Of a stretch of DNA of 64,000 nucleotides, positions 22,543 through 39,125 are shown one piece after another. Position numbers and translations under genes: made by a program. Source of the DNA: Tulasnella sp. 424 (Eukaryota; Basidiomycota; Agaricomycetes; Cantharellales; Tulasnellaceae); NCBI GenBank assembly GCA_019633425.1, contig WSUB01000066.1:62001-126000 (forward strand), read 5' to 3'. The stretch's first letter is position 1. Each line of letters opens with the position of its first letter. The notes beneath the pieces were generated by a model. That model had not been told where the DNA came from, did not search any database, and worked only from the letters and a program-made list of their open reading frames with translations.

Positions 22543-25500
22543 ATGTCGGATACTGAAGCACAACCGTCAACCTCCCCTCCATCGCCCATCGCCATGTCCT
22601 CCCCTTCTCTCGTCGAACTGCCTGCCTCGACCCCTCTCTCTCCTGGAAGCCCTTACAACGCGGTTCCTGCTGAAGAGATACCATCCTTTACACTTGATCG
22701 CGGTACGCCTTTGGCATCCTAACCACTTACGAATGCGGAACGACAACTAAACGTCACACACTTAGCTCCCGTTCCTATGGCCAATCGTCCAGGATTCCGT
22801 AGCTCAAGGACCAGACACGCTTCCTTTAGGAATGTACCACGGACACCTGCTTCTGAAGAGCCTCGAATGGGGGATTATTTCAAGCGACGACGAGATCTAC
22901 TTAGTATATTGAAAGACTTGCACAGTACTGGGTAAGTGTCGCATCTTATAAATTCTACATTCTCCATACTTTACTGAGTCGACTGTCGTTCCTCACAGTA
23001 TCCAAAACGAGCTCGACCTGCCTCAAATCGTCGTGATTGGGTCTCAAAGTGTTGGCAAGAGCTCTCTCATCGAGTCTATGTCCGGGGTGAGACGATATTT
23101 GTATGAACGGTGTCCAGCATTGACCTGGCGGTCCTTTTCAGCTGACATTGCCCCGGGACGCTGGCACTTGTACAAGGTATGTTCATGACATAGTCACAGC
23201 CCTTAAGCAACTTCAATCGAGTGTGATGCTCACGACTATTTCCATTCTTTAGATGCCCCATGGAATGTCGCCTACAGTACGCAGAGACATGGTCCTGCAA
23301 GATTTTCCTCCGCTTCCATGTCGACGCTACTGGGACACCCCTCACTCATATGCGAGAGATACCCTTTGGCCCAACGTTGTTTAACACTGAAGATGTCGAA
23401 CGAATGCTACGAAGAGCTCAGAGGGCCATCCTCCGGCCGGATTTGGATCCCTCTAGCTTCATAGACGACTCGGACCTGCACGTCTTCGGCATCCCTTTGA
23501 CGTTCTCGGGAAACTGCGTCTGCGTTCGGGTCGAGGGACCGAACGTCCCTGATCTTTACTTTTACGACTTGCCTGGTGCGTGGCCCGAGGAAGGCGCGTT
23601 GTGCAATCAAAGCTGACGGTTCTACTTTAGGTATTATTGCGAACGTCGGAGACGGTGGAAATGAGGCCGATATTAGGCTTGTTGAGGATTTAGCCAAGAG
23701 TTATATTCAGAAGCCCAACTGCATTGTTCTGCTTGTAATCTCCTGCGAGAGTAAGTTTAGCGACAGTCGGAGTGTTTTGCTGGTCCTTATATCTACGGCC
23801 CCTTATAGCGGACTTCGAAAATCAGGGAGCTGGACGATTGGTTCTCAAGGATCCCACATTGAGGCAACGCACGGTTGGTAAGTGCGAGCCGCAGTATAAA
23901 AGCAAAGTATCTGACTAGAGTTAATTTGCCTCTGCAGGTGTGTTAACCAAAGTCGACCGCATCGAGTTCGGTGCATCTTCAAAATGGGTTAGGATCCTTC
24001 GAGGAGAAGAGAATCCGTTACTTCATGGCTGGTATTGTGTCAAACAGCCGGACCTCGTTCAGATGCAAGAAGGGGTGTCATGGGAAGAAGCCCGTGCCGA
24101 CGAGGCGGAATTCTTCAGGACCGTCTCTCCTTGGGCGGACCTGGACCGCAGCCATCGAGCGAGGATTGGAAGCGGAAAGCTTGCGGATCGTCTAGGAATT
24201 ATTCTAAGCGACCTCGTATCTCAAGAGTGAGTTCATCGTTATGGATATTTCCGTCCTGCATTTTCCGGCGATGTTCACCTTCAAAACGATCAGGCTGCCC
24301 GGGATACGCAAGACTGTGAAGGCGGAACTCAACACCATTACCTCGAAGTTGAGTTCTATGGTCCCACCTCGCCACGATGATCCTCGTCGAGTCATCATCA
24401 CCCTACTTCGCGACTTCAACAAGACATTATCCAAGCACATCGAAGGCTTGCCGCCATCCGTCTCCCCTACCGACCCTACGGACACGACTCTAACAGGACT
24501 CATTCACAGCCTTAACCAGGCTTTTGAACGTTTCCGAGACAAAGTGCACAAAACAGCTCCTCAGTTTAGGCCATGGTCCTCGGTTCAAGCCGTCGAACAG
24601 AACTTGGAGCAGGAGATGCTCAATAGCGCGAAGGAAGATGACGATGCCGTTGGTCTCGGAAGCACTAATAGTCTCCACGTTGACCAAGTCATGGACTTGG
24701 CAAAGAGGTCCGGTTTTTTTTTTTCGGACAAGATTCGAGGAATTTGGCGATTGACAAGCGTTTATTTGTAGGTCCCGAACCCGAGAACTCCCTGGAAACT
24801 ATCCTTTCTCCGTCAAAGAGAATCTCATCGTCGAGTCGGTCCGTCAGTGGGGTGCGCTTGCGATGGAATGCTTTGAGGAAGTTCAAGAGATTGTCAGCCG
24901 GCATGTCGATCGCCTCATCGACGACCACTTCCAAAAGTTTGCACCTGGAGGCCTGAAGGATGAAGTTCGGTGGGTCTTATATCGATTTCGATTTCAGTAT
25001 TGAAAACGGCACTCATATTTGGCCCATGTCTAGTATCATCACTCAACAACAAATTCGAGAATGTGCCGCGGCAACGATAGAAAAAATTGAAGGGTTGTAC
25101 CGGAGCGAGCGCTGCCCGTATACTCAGAACGAACACTATTTCTTCGCGTACCGGTCCAAGATGCTCCAACGCTACAAGCTCATCCACCAACAGTCACTCA
25201 GCAAGTCGCATCTCATCACCGCCATGCGGGCTCATAACCCCTCCGAGGCTCGTGGAATGGACGAAAATCAGTGGACATATCTCAACCAAGCAATTACCGC
25301 TTTACAAAGCTTTGGTATCGGAAGCGTCACGGCAGAGGACTTTGCAAAGTTGCTCCCAGAAGACGACCTTTCCCCTGCGCTGGAGATTATGGCCGAGGTT
25401 CGAGCGTATTTCCAAGGTTCGCAGAAATTCTGCTACGTTCGCATAATGTAAGGACTTACCGAACTCATTTCTCTACTCCCTTAGTTGCGTACAAGCGCTT

Positions 25501-25782
25501 CGGCGACAACGTGCCCAAACAGATCGACGCCGACTTCGTGCGGGGCATCGATACTGGGCTTGACGTAGCGTTAATGACGATGGACCTGAGCACGGATAAG
25601 TGCATGGAGTACTTGCAAGAACCCGTTGCCATTGTTACTGAAAGAAGAGAACTAACGGGAAAGCAGGAGCGACTCCAGGCAGCCGAGAAGAAACTGAGCC
25701 GCTTTTACGATGAACAAGGTACGTCCCACGGTGATTCGCCGTTGAAGGAGTACTCATATAAATAAACTCTGTAGGATTTTAA
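22543..25782 (+). CDS. Dynamin-like large GTPase, Mx-type, array copy 5
   Basis: This is the most diverged intact member. The tail is short and split by an extra intron (22543-22702, then 22766-22931), which the other copies lack. MGDYFKRRR and ILKDLHSTG lead into the GTPase domain with GSQSVGKSS, a switch I of the LPRDAGTCTR type, DLPG and TKVD. Exon 7 (23938-24226) is 289 and exon 10 (25034-25416) is 383 bases, as elsewhere. The last exon starts at 25485 and lacks the Asp/Ser-rich loop of copies 1-4. Its end is ambiguous. Reading through gives a stop at 25765. Splicing at GTACGT after Asp-Glu-Gln and at 25774 gives Gly-Phe and a stop at 25782, matching a possible Gly-Leu end in the cassette that follows. 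I prefer the spliced end. Confidence 0.85.
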
Positions 25783-26100
25783 CGATCAAAACGTCACACG
25801 CTGTAACATGTCCTGCATAATTGTAGCTAATACAAGCTCTGTCATAGTGTAATATTACCTTTCTTGGATTACTTGAAAAATCGTTTCCGAACCAATGCAT
25901 ATCATGCTCTCGTAAATTCTCGGATCTAATCACCAAACTGAAACCGGAGAGACCTGTCGAGTACGATGAAGTTTCCTTTGGTACTTCCAAGGGGGCGCGG
26001 GAGACCCGTTGACTGAGATTTACCCAAACAAACAATGGTTTGTTATACTCTTCTTTTCACCTACCAGGAAATGAGAAGAGCTCATAAGTTCCATTTCTAG

Positions 26101-26796
26101 TTCTATTACACACCAGCAAATCCGTGAATGCGCGGCGGCGACCGTAGACAAGATTGAAGGGCTGTGTAGGAGCGAACGCTCCCCATACACCCAGAACGAG
26201 CACTATTTCTTTGCCTATCGGTCCAAAATGCTCCAGCGTTACAAGCTCATCCACCAGCAGTCGCTTGGCAAATCGCACCTCATCACCGCGATGAGGGCTT
26301 ATCAACCATTAGCATCCCGCAGTATGGACGAAGATCAGTGGGAATATCTCACCGAAGCGATCAACGCCCTTCACAACTTTGGTATCGTAACTGTCGAGGC
26401 AGAAAATTTTTCCAAATTACTCCCAGAGGATGACCTTACGCCGGCGCTCGACATCATGGCCGAGGTCCGAGCCTATTTTCAAGGTATCTTCCGGGCCCCC
26501 TTGCCTCTCTCACGAAAGGAGATCCTCTGAATTCGTGAATACCATAAATAGTTGCCTACAAGCGCTTCGGCGATAATGTGCCCAAGCAGATCGACGCCGA
26601 CTTTGTCCGTGGGATCGACTCTGGGCTTGATATCGCGCTAATGACGATGGATCTGAGCAAGGACAAGTGCGTTGAATATCTGCAAGAACCTGCCGCCGTT
26701 GTCAGGGAGAGGGTAGAGCTTACCGGAAAGAAGGAGAGACTCCAGGCAGCTCAACGAAAGTTGAGCCGTTTTTACGATGAGCAAGGTGCGCGATAG
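26101..26796 (+). other. Second copy of terminal exons 10-11 of a dynamin-like gene
   Basis: Exon 10 is complete at 26101-26483 (exactly 383 bases, as in all full genes), preceded by a usable TCTAG acceptor and followed by a GT donor. Exon 11 follows from 26552 (VAYKRFGDNVP) and is open to a stop at 26796, or may splice after Asp-Glu-Gln as suggested for gene 5. There is no GTPase domain or start codon between gene 5 and here. The frame is intact although the protein differs clearly from the gene 5 version, which suggests selection. It may be an alternative 3' end for gene 5, or a recent orphan fragment. Confidence 0.7.
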
Positions 26797-26957
26797 TTCT
26801 CGTCGCAGAAAGAAAAGACAGAAATCAGATAATCTCCCTTTTCAGGACTGTGATGATCAAACTCGGCGGCATAAACGTCCTACTTGAACAATGTCGCATA
26901 TCAAGCTCCATGAAAACCCCTTGCCTGAGAGTTGCTGTCGAATAATTCCTGCTCGTG

Positions 26958-27043
26958 TATATATAGTCGTGATTTGCTGGTGGCATGGATTATTTGAGCT
27001 ATATATAGTCGTGACTTGCTGGTGGCATGGATTATTTGAACCA
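26958..27043. repeat. Two tandem copies of a 43-base unit
   Basis: A unit starting TATATATAGTCGTGA and ending in GGATTATTTGA occurs twice in tandem with few changes. Confidence 0.75.
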
Positions 27044-27814
27044 GAGGTTCCCGAGTTGAACGGTCTTGATAACTCTTGGTTGCGTTTCGGGGTACGAGAA
27101 TTGCGGGCCGATCGGACATTTGATATGAGAACGAGAAGCGATGAACGAAGAAGCGAGCTGCTGTCGTCCGGAGAACTTCCTAAGCTAAAAATACTCAGCT
27201 TCGCGAGATCCCCGTCGGCCGTCTCTGCTGTGCTTGGCAGATTGGATTTGGCACGAATGCATCGCCCGGCGTCCTTGACATGCAACACCTCATCCACTTT
27301 ATTACCGCCACTTTTCCCATCTTTCGTTCTTCAGAGTCCAATAAAATTTCTGTATGGAGAGTCCTGGAAGCCGAACGCTCTTTGGCGAGTCGGCATCGTC
27401 AGCGTTCTTAAACGTAACCTCGGGAATGGCGTTGTGGGGTTGAAGAGGGGAAACCTTGGATTGTTAAAATTGCGCAAACGGGAAGAAGGTGATATTTATT
27501 CGCCGTCTGGCTAACCTTGAGGTCCTCCGTCATTTGCTACATGACGTCCGGAAAACCTGGCCAGAAGGAGAACCGCGTCAACGCCACGGAGACCAAGGGC
27601 CAATCACATCCCGTTTCGGAAACGGCTCGGACAATCCTTGTCAACCCAAACTCTACCTTTCCCACACAGGACGAACCTGAACAGGATCCCCGCCCACTTA
27701 GAATGGAACGGTCGTCATAGCAGGGTCTACAAACCGAAACAGAAATAAGGGCAAGTGCGCCCTATGTAAGTCTCTTTCCATATAAGTTTAATGACACTTC
27801 CTAATCAAAGCCTT

Positions 27815-27990
27815 ACAGAACGCGCGATGCCTTCGCACGAACGTCGGGTGAACAGAAGCGGGGATTTTCGACCGAGATCCCATGGGCGCGGAATAAATAC
27901 GTCAACCGAACTCTCTCAACATTCGGCCTGCTGCGGTGGCTTCTAAGAGTATTACTGTTGTGAAGCGAGCCTCCGAGCAATCGGCGAACG
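27815..27990 (+). promoter_or_regulatory. Upstream block shared by the two xylanase genes (copy before gene 1)
   Basis: TTCGCACGAAC and, about 70 bases on, GGAATAAATACGTCAACC match in order a block before the second xylanase gene (about 30785-30870: TTCGCACGAAC, then GGAATGAATATGTCAACC). It lies 100-280 bases before the start codon. It may be a shared promoter or simply paralogous flank. Confidence 0.45.
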
Positions 27991-28095
27991 AACCGGTAGC
28001 CTCTCGTCGCGTCGTCATACAAAAAGAGTCTCTTGGTCTTTCCTTGGTATCGTCAAAAATATCCCATCTTTTTCTTCACCACTCACTCATTTTCA

Positions 28096-29896
28096 ATGGT
28101 GCAAAAGCAATTTGCAGCTGGGCTTGTCCTTGGCCTAGCTTCAGCTTTGGTCAAGGCTACCGTTCCAGTCTACTATCAGTGCGGCGTAAGTGACTTTCAG
28201 TTCATGGTTGCCTCGCATATCTGATCAGGTGTCATCTGCAGGGTATTACATACACTGGAGACACCGCCTGCGCTGCAGGTACCACTTGCGTCTACCAGAA
28301 CGATTACTACTCCCAATGCCTCCCCTCTACTTCTTCCACCACCACCACATCCACCACTAAGACCTCCTCCTCCTCCACTAAGACCTCCTCCTCCTCCACC
28401 AAGACGTCTTCTACAACCACGACTTCCAAGTCCTCAACCACCACCACTACCACCACCACCACGAGCTCCTCATCCTCGGCTTCCGCGTCGTCGACCGTCA
28501 TCCCCTTGCGTGGACTCAACACCCTGGCAAAGGCTCATGGTCGATACTTTGGCACTGCTCTCGACGGACTTTGGTCCAACACGGATACCACCTACCTCAA
28601 TCTTTCCGGAAAGTACGTCGGATGTTGGGACTAAATTCGTATCAGCGACGCGGTTAACCCCCGAATCCTCTTGCTTCATCTACAATAGCTTCAGTGAATT
28701 CGGAATGGTCACACCCGGAAACGCCATGAAGTGGGACACCATCGAGGCTACCCAGAACGTCTTCAGCTACACCCACGGAGACTACATTGTCAGCTTTGCC
28801 CACAACCACAGCCAAGCCGTTCGTGGACATACCTTTGTTTGGTACAACCAACGTGAGTCTCCATACATTTACCTCCAGAGTAGATATACTCATACCACCT
28901 CACATCTTTAGTTCCCTCGTGGCTCAGCAGCGGCACCTGGACCAACGCTACTTTGATTTCGGTTCTCCAGAATCACATCGCCAACGAAGCCGGCCACTAC
29001 AAGGGTCAGGTTTACTCATGGGACGTTGTGAACGAAATCTTCAACGATGACGGTGAGCCGATTTCGCCTTTTCAATCTTCGACAGTGCTGATATTCCGAA
29101 TCAAGGCACCTGGCGCTCCACCATCTGGTACAACACCATCGGCACGGCTTTCGTACCCATCGCATTCAACGCCGCTCACGCTGCCGACACTGGTGCCAAG
29201 TTGTACTTGAACGACTACAACGTATGACTTTTCCTCTATCCAAACGAAAAAAAGAACGAACATTACTAACAACTCGATTGTAGATCGAAGGAACTGGTTC
29301 CAAGGCCGACGCCTACTACACCCTCGCCCAGAGCCTCTTGGCTCAAGGCGTCCCCGTCCACGGTATTGGTGCCCAAGCTCATTTGATCGTCGGCTCCCTG
29401 CCCGGGGGCTTATCTTCAAACATTGCCCGATTCGTCGCCCTTGGACTTGAGTGGGCTTACACAGGTTAGCCTCTCGGGCAAATTTTAACTTGCGAGTAGA
29501 CCGGTTCCGTACTCACCACCTGCCTCGCTTTCCAATCTCAGAATTGGACATTCGCATGACCCTGCCTTCCACCGACGCTCTCCTCGCTACTCAAGCCACC
29601 AACTACGCATCGATCGCCACCGCCTGCGTCGGTAACAGCGGCTGCGTTGGAATCACCACTTGGGACACCTCTGACGACTAGTAAGCATTTCGGCTTGAAA
29701 GGAAACCGCGATGTAGCTTGACTGACAACGGCCCTTTCTCTCCACCAGTTCCTGGGTTCCATCGACCTTCTCGGGACAGGGCGCAGCTCTTCTCTTCGAC
29801 GCCAACAAGCAGCCCAAGCCTGCTTACAAGGCTGTTGCTGATGTCCTCGCTGCTGCTACCATCAGCGGTACCTTCACTGGCTGGTACAAGGCTTAA
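28096..29896 (+). CDS. Secreted endo-1,4-beta-xylanase, CBM1-GH10
   Basis: This enzyme should cut internal beta-1,4 bonds of xylan outside the cell. Eight exons (28096-28185, 28242-28612, 28689-28852, 28912-29052, 29106-29221, 29284-29464, 29542-29680, 29749-29896) sum to 1350 bases, 449 aa. A signal peptide (about 1-21) is followed by a fungal cellulose-binding module (about 22-57) with the QCGG core, four cysteines and a terminal YSQC. A Ser/Thr/Lys-rich linker leads to the GH10 domain starting near IPLRGLN. The acid/base Glu250 lies in WDVVNEIF and the nucleophile Glu355 in TELDIRM, both as expected for the family. The intron after the first exon splits the CBM1. It stands beside the multi-domain xylanase gene and shares exon lengths with it. 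Confidence 0.95.
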
Positions 29897-31054
29897 ACTG
29901 TTGTATCTACCTCTGTCAAAAAATTACAATCCTTAATTCTGTTCCAGTGCTATGTGCGTTTTGTGTGGGCGCTTCAGGAGAGACCTGCACTACGAGTGTA
30001 AAACCGAAACGATAGACGACGCGTTCCATGAATGCGAGAGTGTCATCGTCGCCAAAGTACTTAAACTGCAGCGCGGTGGAGCAAATCCCGGACGATATTA
30101 GGACCTATCCTCTTACATATAGTGGAAACTAAAAGACGCGTCGGGAGTCTTCAAATTTGCAGGGCGTTCCTCACACAGAGGCACTGTGCTGCCGTCCCAA
30201 GGAATTACAATCCTTTATCCTGTTCCACTACTATGCATATGTGCGTTTTGTGCAGCCACTTCAGGAGTCATCCGGCTACCTGAGATTCGGATGAGTGGCA
30301 TCCCTAGGACAGGGTCCAGCTCAGTGTGAGGGCGCGCCCGGATCTATATTAAAGCCTATTCTCCGGAATGCAGACGGAGCTGAGAAGCATATCGGGAATC
30401 TTCAAATTCGCAACGTCGATGCAGGAGCTTTCTCTTACACCCAAGACCCTTATGAGAAACCAAGCAGCTCGGTAGACCTTTCAGGTGCATTAATTATTGA
30501 ACCGCAAGGTACCGGAGGTCTTTACATCAATGGGGCTTTCTTCATTCTCTGTGTCAGCGGATGATGCTGCGGCGCAATGCCAGCCAAATTGAACTCTACC
30601 TTTTCCCAGGCTCCAGCAACTCCCCGGCACGCCAAGTTCTTCCCCCCACGAAGGTCCTCTGCTCGCAACTCTAAAATGAACCAGAGAGCCGCGGCGATGG
30701 TGAGATTTTCAGATCGACATGCGCTTGGTGATGTCTGATCGAAGCTCTTTGGCCTCTTCTGGAACTCGTCCAGTGCGTTTTGGTGGCTTCGCACGAACAT
30801 CGGGGGTAAAGAAGCGCGAGACGGACCTCGTAGGCGGGGGTTCGGAATGAATATGTCAACCAATTTCTCTCGACTTTCCTCTGGCTGTCGTCTTTCTTGG
30901 CATTTCTACGCTGAGATGGGTGCCCCGAGTCCCCGAGCAATCTGCGGATAACCCGACGCCAGAGTCCCAAGCGTCGTTACAAAAGGAGCAAGTCGTCCGT
31001 CATGATGCTCGCAAACTCCCTCCCCCTCCTTCTCTTCGCCACTCTTTAGCTAAC
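29897..31054. other. Intergenic between the xylanase genes, with a direct repeat
   Basis: The 3' flank of gene 1 is repeated: AATTACAATCCTT and TGTGCGTTTTGTG at about 29922-29970 recur at about 30203-30256, and the following 150 bases also align loosely. The shared upstream block lies near 30755-30940. No gene is supported. Confidence 0.55.
30755..30940 (+). promoter_or_regulatory. Upstream block shared by the two xylanase genes (copy before gene 2)
   Basis: This is the partner of the block at 27815-27990. It contains TTCGCACGAAC and GGAATGAATATGTCAACC about 180-270 bases before the start codon. Confidence 0.45.
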
Positions 31055-36082
<5,028 letters not shown>

Positions 36083-36196
36083 ATTTATTGTTGACCAGTC
36101 GCTTAAATGGCAATTCCTCGTTTATTCCTCGCTCCGCGCCTATGTTATGATTAAAAAACACTTGAAATCCAGCCCGCTCCACTCTTAAGGATCGCC

Positions 36197-38587
36197 TCAC
36201 TCCTTCGGGAACTCCGTAGCGTCGAACCAGCGCAAGGTCTCGTTCCAGTCACTGATAGCCCGACGTTAGAAAATAAAAAAAGCGACAAGGGACCGACAAG
36301 ACCTACCGTTTTCGTCTCCTTCGAATCGAAAAGTACCTCAATGCGCTGTCCCACCCGCCTCGCGACCTTCCTCTTTGATGCTTTGCCCATCGACTTGGTT
36401 GATCGTCGCCTTCTTCCCCACTGACAACCAAGAACTCCGCTTCTGGGTCTTTCGGAAGCCCTAGCACTTCAGTTGCGACGTTCATTATTCGGCCATGCAA
36501 GTCCTCCCTTGTTTCCCTCAACCTTTTGAGGTCCGCTTTGCTAACCCATAGTAGACGGTACAGCGCCATGGCAGCGCGGAACGCCGCGATCAAGTCCTCC
36601 GTCCATCGGAGGGTGAGCCACATCCACGCCGGAACAAACCAAATGGTAAAGAAGAGGCCCAATCCGAATATCGGCGCTGTAAGGAGGACGGCTGTAAGCC
36701 AGACGAAAATTCCCGAGGCCAGTCCATACACGAGCTTCGTCTGAGCGACTTCATCGTGCGTATCCCAGACGGGCCCGGAACGCTTGAGCTTTTCGGACTT
36801 GTACGTCGTGGTTGCGAACACCGGGACCCAGAGGAACAGACCTGGTGTGACGATGACCAGGAAAAAGAAGGTTTGGCAGATCCGGAGTAAGAGTCGCCAG
36901 AGGATTTTAATCCTGCTGAGGGTGGCCGATTGTCGAATTCGATCGTCTTTCAGCCCGATCGCGTTGAGTTGGTCTTGGTATGACTGCCATAACATTGCCC
37001 GTTATCAGACTCTACAAATGAGGACAGGTGGATTGTTATGGCATACCGACAAGTCACGAGCCAGGCGTTCTCGTTCTTCGTCCGCGAACCCGGAGGAGAA
37101 CGTCTGGGATTCTCTCCTTAGCCTCGCATCCTGCGTTGATGATGGCGCTTCCGCGAGGGATCGAGGCTCGGTACTCCCTTCTCCAACGCTGTCTCCACGA
37201 GGACGAGACTCGGCTTTCGAGTTCCAAGTGACCGTTCGCTTCATCCCTTGCCGCTCAATCGCAACCCCTTCAGCCCCGGTTCCTGCCCCATTAACGTCGC
37301 CAGGCTTTGCCAGACCTTCAACGAACCGAGCTACGACTCTAACCCAGTCTCCAAGGCGCATTCGAGTGCCGAGAGGAACGTAGATCCGAGCTGCAGTCTT
37401 GGCTACGCGAACGAGATCCCAGGAGGGAGAGTCGATAGTATTTGAAGAGAGTTGGGCGTGCATGAAAGTTGTTAGGGACTTGATGGCTTCAAAGTCGACT
37501 GGTTTGTCAGGGGTTGAGATGAGGGATGGTGTATCTTTGACGGAAAGTTTGAGGGGAGGATTGAAAGAAACTAGGATGTCGGAACGAAATGACCAGCGGT
37601 GCCTGTGGGGTGGAGATGGGAAATACGCTGGTCAACATCACTTTGGACAGACGGTTGATTTAAGCTTGGACAAACACGTAGGTCAACGAGCAGGTCAACA
37701 GGGTGACGGCAAATTCAGGGTTGTCTCGGTTGCGAGTGAGAACGTCGGAAACGATCCTAGCAGCTGGCATCCAACGCGTCAGGACTCGTTGTCACACCAA
37801 GATGGAGGCCATACCTCCGGTTTTCAATGGTGCCATGGTTGGATGGAACCTGCTCATTCCTTCTGGGAAAAGGCATATAGCGTCACCCTGTGACAGAGCC
37901 TACAACAAAGTCAAAGCGGTGAGCCAAAGAGTTTTCTCACCCACAAAATGAGATGACATACGGTCAACAGTTTGTCCATGGTCGCAGAGTTTTCCGCTTG
38001 GTCACCGTGTTCCTTTCTCCTCTGGATAGGGAGAGTGCCAGCATTCTCGATGAGCCAGCTTGAAAAAGTCTTCCGGCCAAACTGCGAGTCCTTTGCAGTG
38101 AGCCGAAGGAAGTTGCGTTTCTAAAGCGAGGAGAATTAGCTTATCACGTTTTCTCAAGTAGGCATTTACGAAATAGTATTTACCTTGGAAGACACGGATG
38201 TGACGAGAAGGAGTGCATCTGTGAGTGAATTGACGTGGTTCGCACAAACGATGCTGTGGAAAAGCCCATGGTGATGAGCTTCAGATCTGGAATTGAGCAC
38301 ATGAGAACACCTACACTGGCTCTCCGTTCTTAGGGATGTAGTGCTCGTTCTCAACGACAATTGTCCCGTAGAAGACGTTGAGGACGAACTGGCGAAACCA
38401 CCCGAACGAATGGCTCAGTAGGTCAAGCCTCGGAAAAGAGATTCTCTGATACCTTGAATAGAAGGCTTATGTGGAGCAGTGACGGGGTTAGTCAAGATAT
38501 CCTCCTTTCAGGTTTTCTAGAAAAGGTAGCATACCGAATTAGGAAGTACATCCATGGTGTTGGATTCGGCTTGGCCGGAATCTCCAT
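36197..38587 (-). CDS. SCT1: Glycerol-3-phosphate O-acyltransferase, SCT1/GPT2-type
   Basis: This enzyme catalyses the first acylation of glycerol-3-phosphate (or dihydroxyacetone phosphate) for phospholipid and storage-lipid synthesis, in the ER membrane. Reading on the minus strand, the protein opens MEIPAKPNPTPWMYFLIRYQ and reaches the acyltransferase motif NHVNSLTD (NHxxxxD) near 38230. RKTFSSWLIENAGTLPI follows, then the FPEG block (about 37865) and FRSDILVSFNPP. The long C-terminal region holds two or three hydrophobic segments (about 36900-36600) and a basic stretch. A short last exon ends TEFPKE at 36197. At least eight introns are needed. The first intron acceptor (an AAG) and the exact start are the weakest points. 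The NHxxxxD and FPEG blocks and the overall layout match the fungal SCT1/GPT2 family. Confidence 0.85.
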
Positions 38588-39125
38588 CGGAAGTTGAACT
38601 TGGCTAGACAATCACAATTGGTGAACAAAATTAAGGGCACAAAAATTAACAAAAGGCAAGATGGTGGTTAGAGGAGAGCTCCTTTGTGGATGAGAAAGGG
38701 GGTTAGACAGTTATCATCCGCCTTGGGATGGGTCCGGCTTGAGAGCGTGGAATGATCCGAGTTTGACGTCAGGACAAGCAGGGATAAACCAACGTCGACT
38801 ATTTTCCCGCCCCTATATTTGGCTTACTGCTGTTTGCCACGGCGAGACTTCGATGGGATATATAGCCGTCCTTGTATGAGAAAGTTGTAGTGTGTAGCTT
38901 CGACACTCGCCGAGAGGCGTATCACCCATAGCGGTTCGGAGCACTCGGGTGGTGACGTCATCGCGACGATCGCACGTGCGAGGCAGAACGGCTCTCGAGT
39001 TAGAAGATATCGCACTCGTCATTTCTCCATTCAACAATTTACTCTATTTCAAACAGGACTCAGATCAAAGGCTGGCGTCTCTATAGAGCTAGCTTCCGTG
39101 ACGTGAGCGGGGGTGCCTCGGGGCG
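38588..39125. other. Intergenic between the acyltransferase and kinase gene 1
   Basis: This is the presumed promoter of the acyltransferase. CCAACGTCGACTATTTT with flanks (38771-38805) recurs at 41573-41609, downstream of kinase gene 2. No gene is seen. Confidence 0.5.

Larger units (their letters stand above)
26797..28095. other. Intergenic between the dynamin array and the xylanase genes
   Basis: No convincing gene; the ORFs here have no introns or family features I recognise. It contains a 43-base direct repeat (26958) and, from 27815, a block shared with the upstream region of the second xylanase gene. Confidence 0.5.

Noticed and set aside
26891..27514. ORF of 207 codons between the dynamin array and the first xylanase
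   Set aside because: It runs over a 43-base direct repeat and low-similarity sequence, has no family feature, and sits where only flanks are expected.
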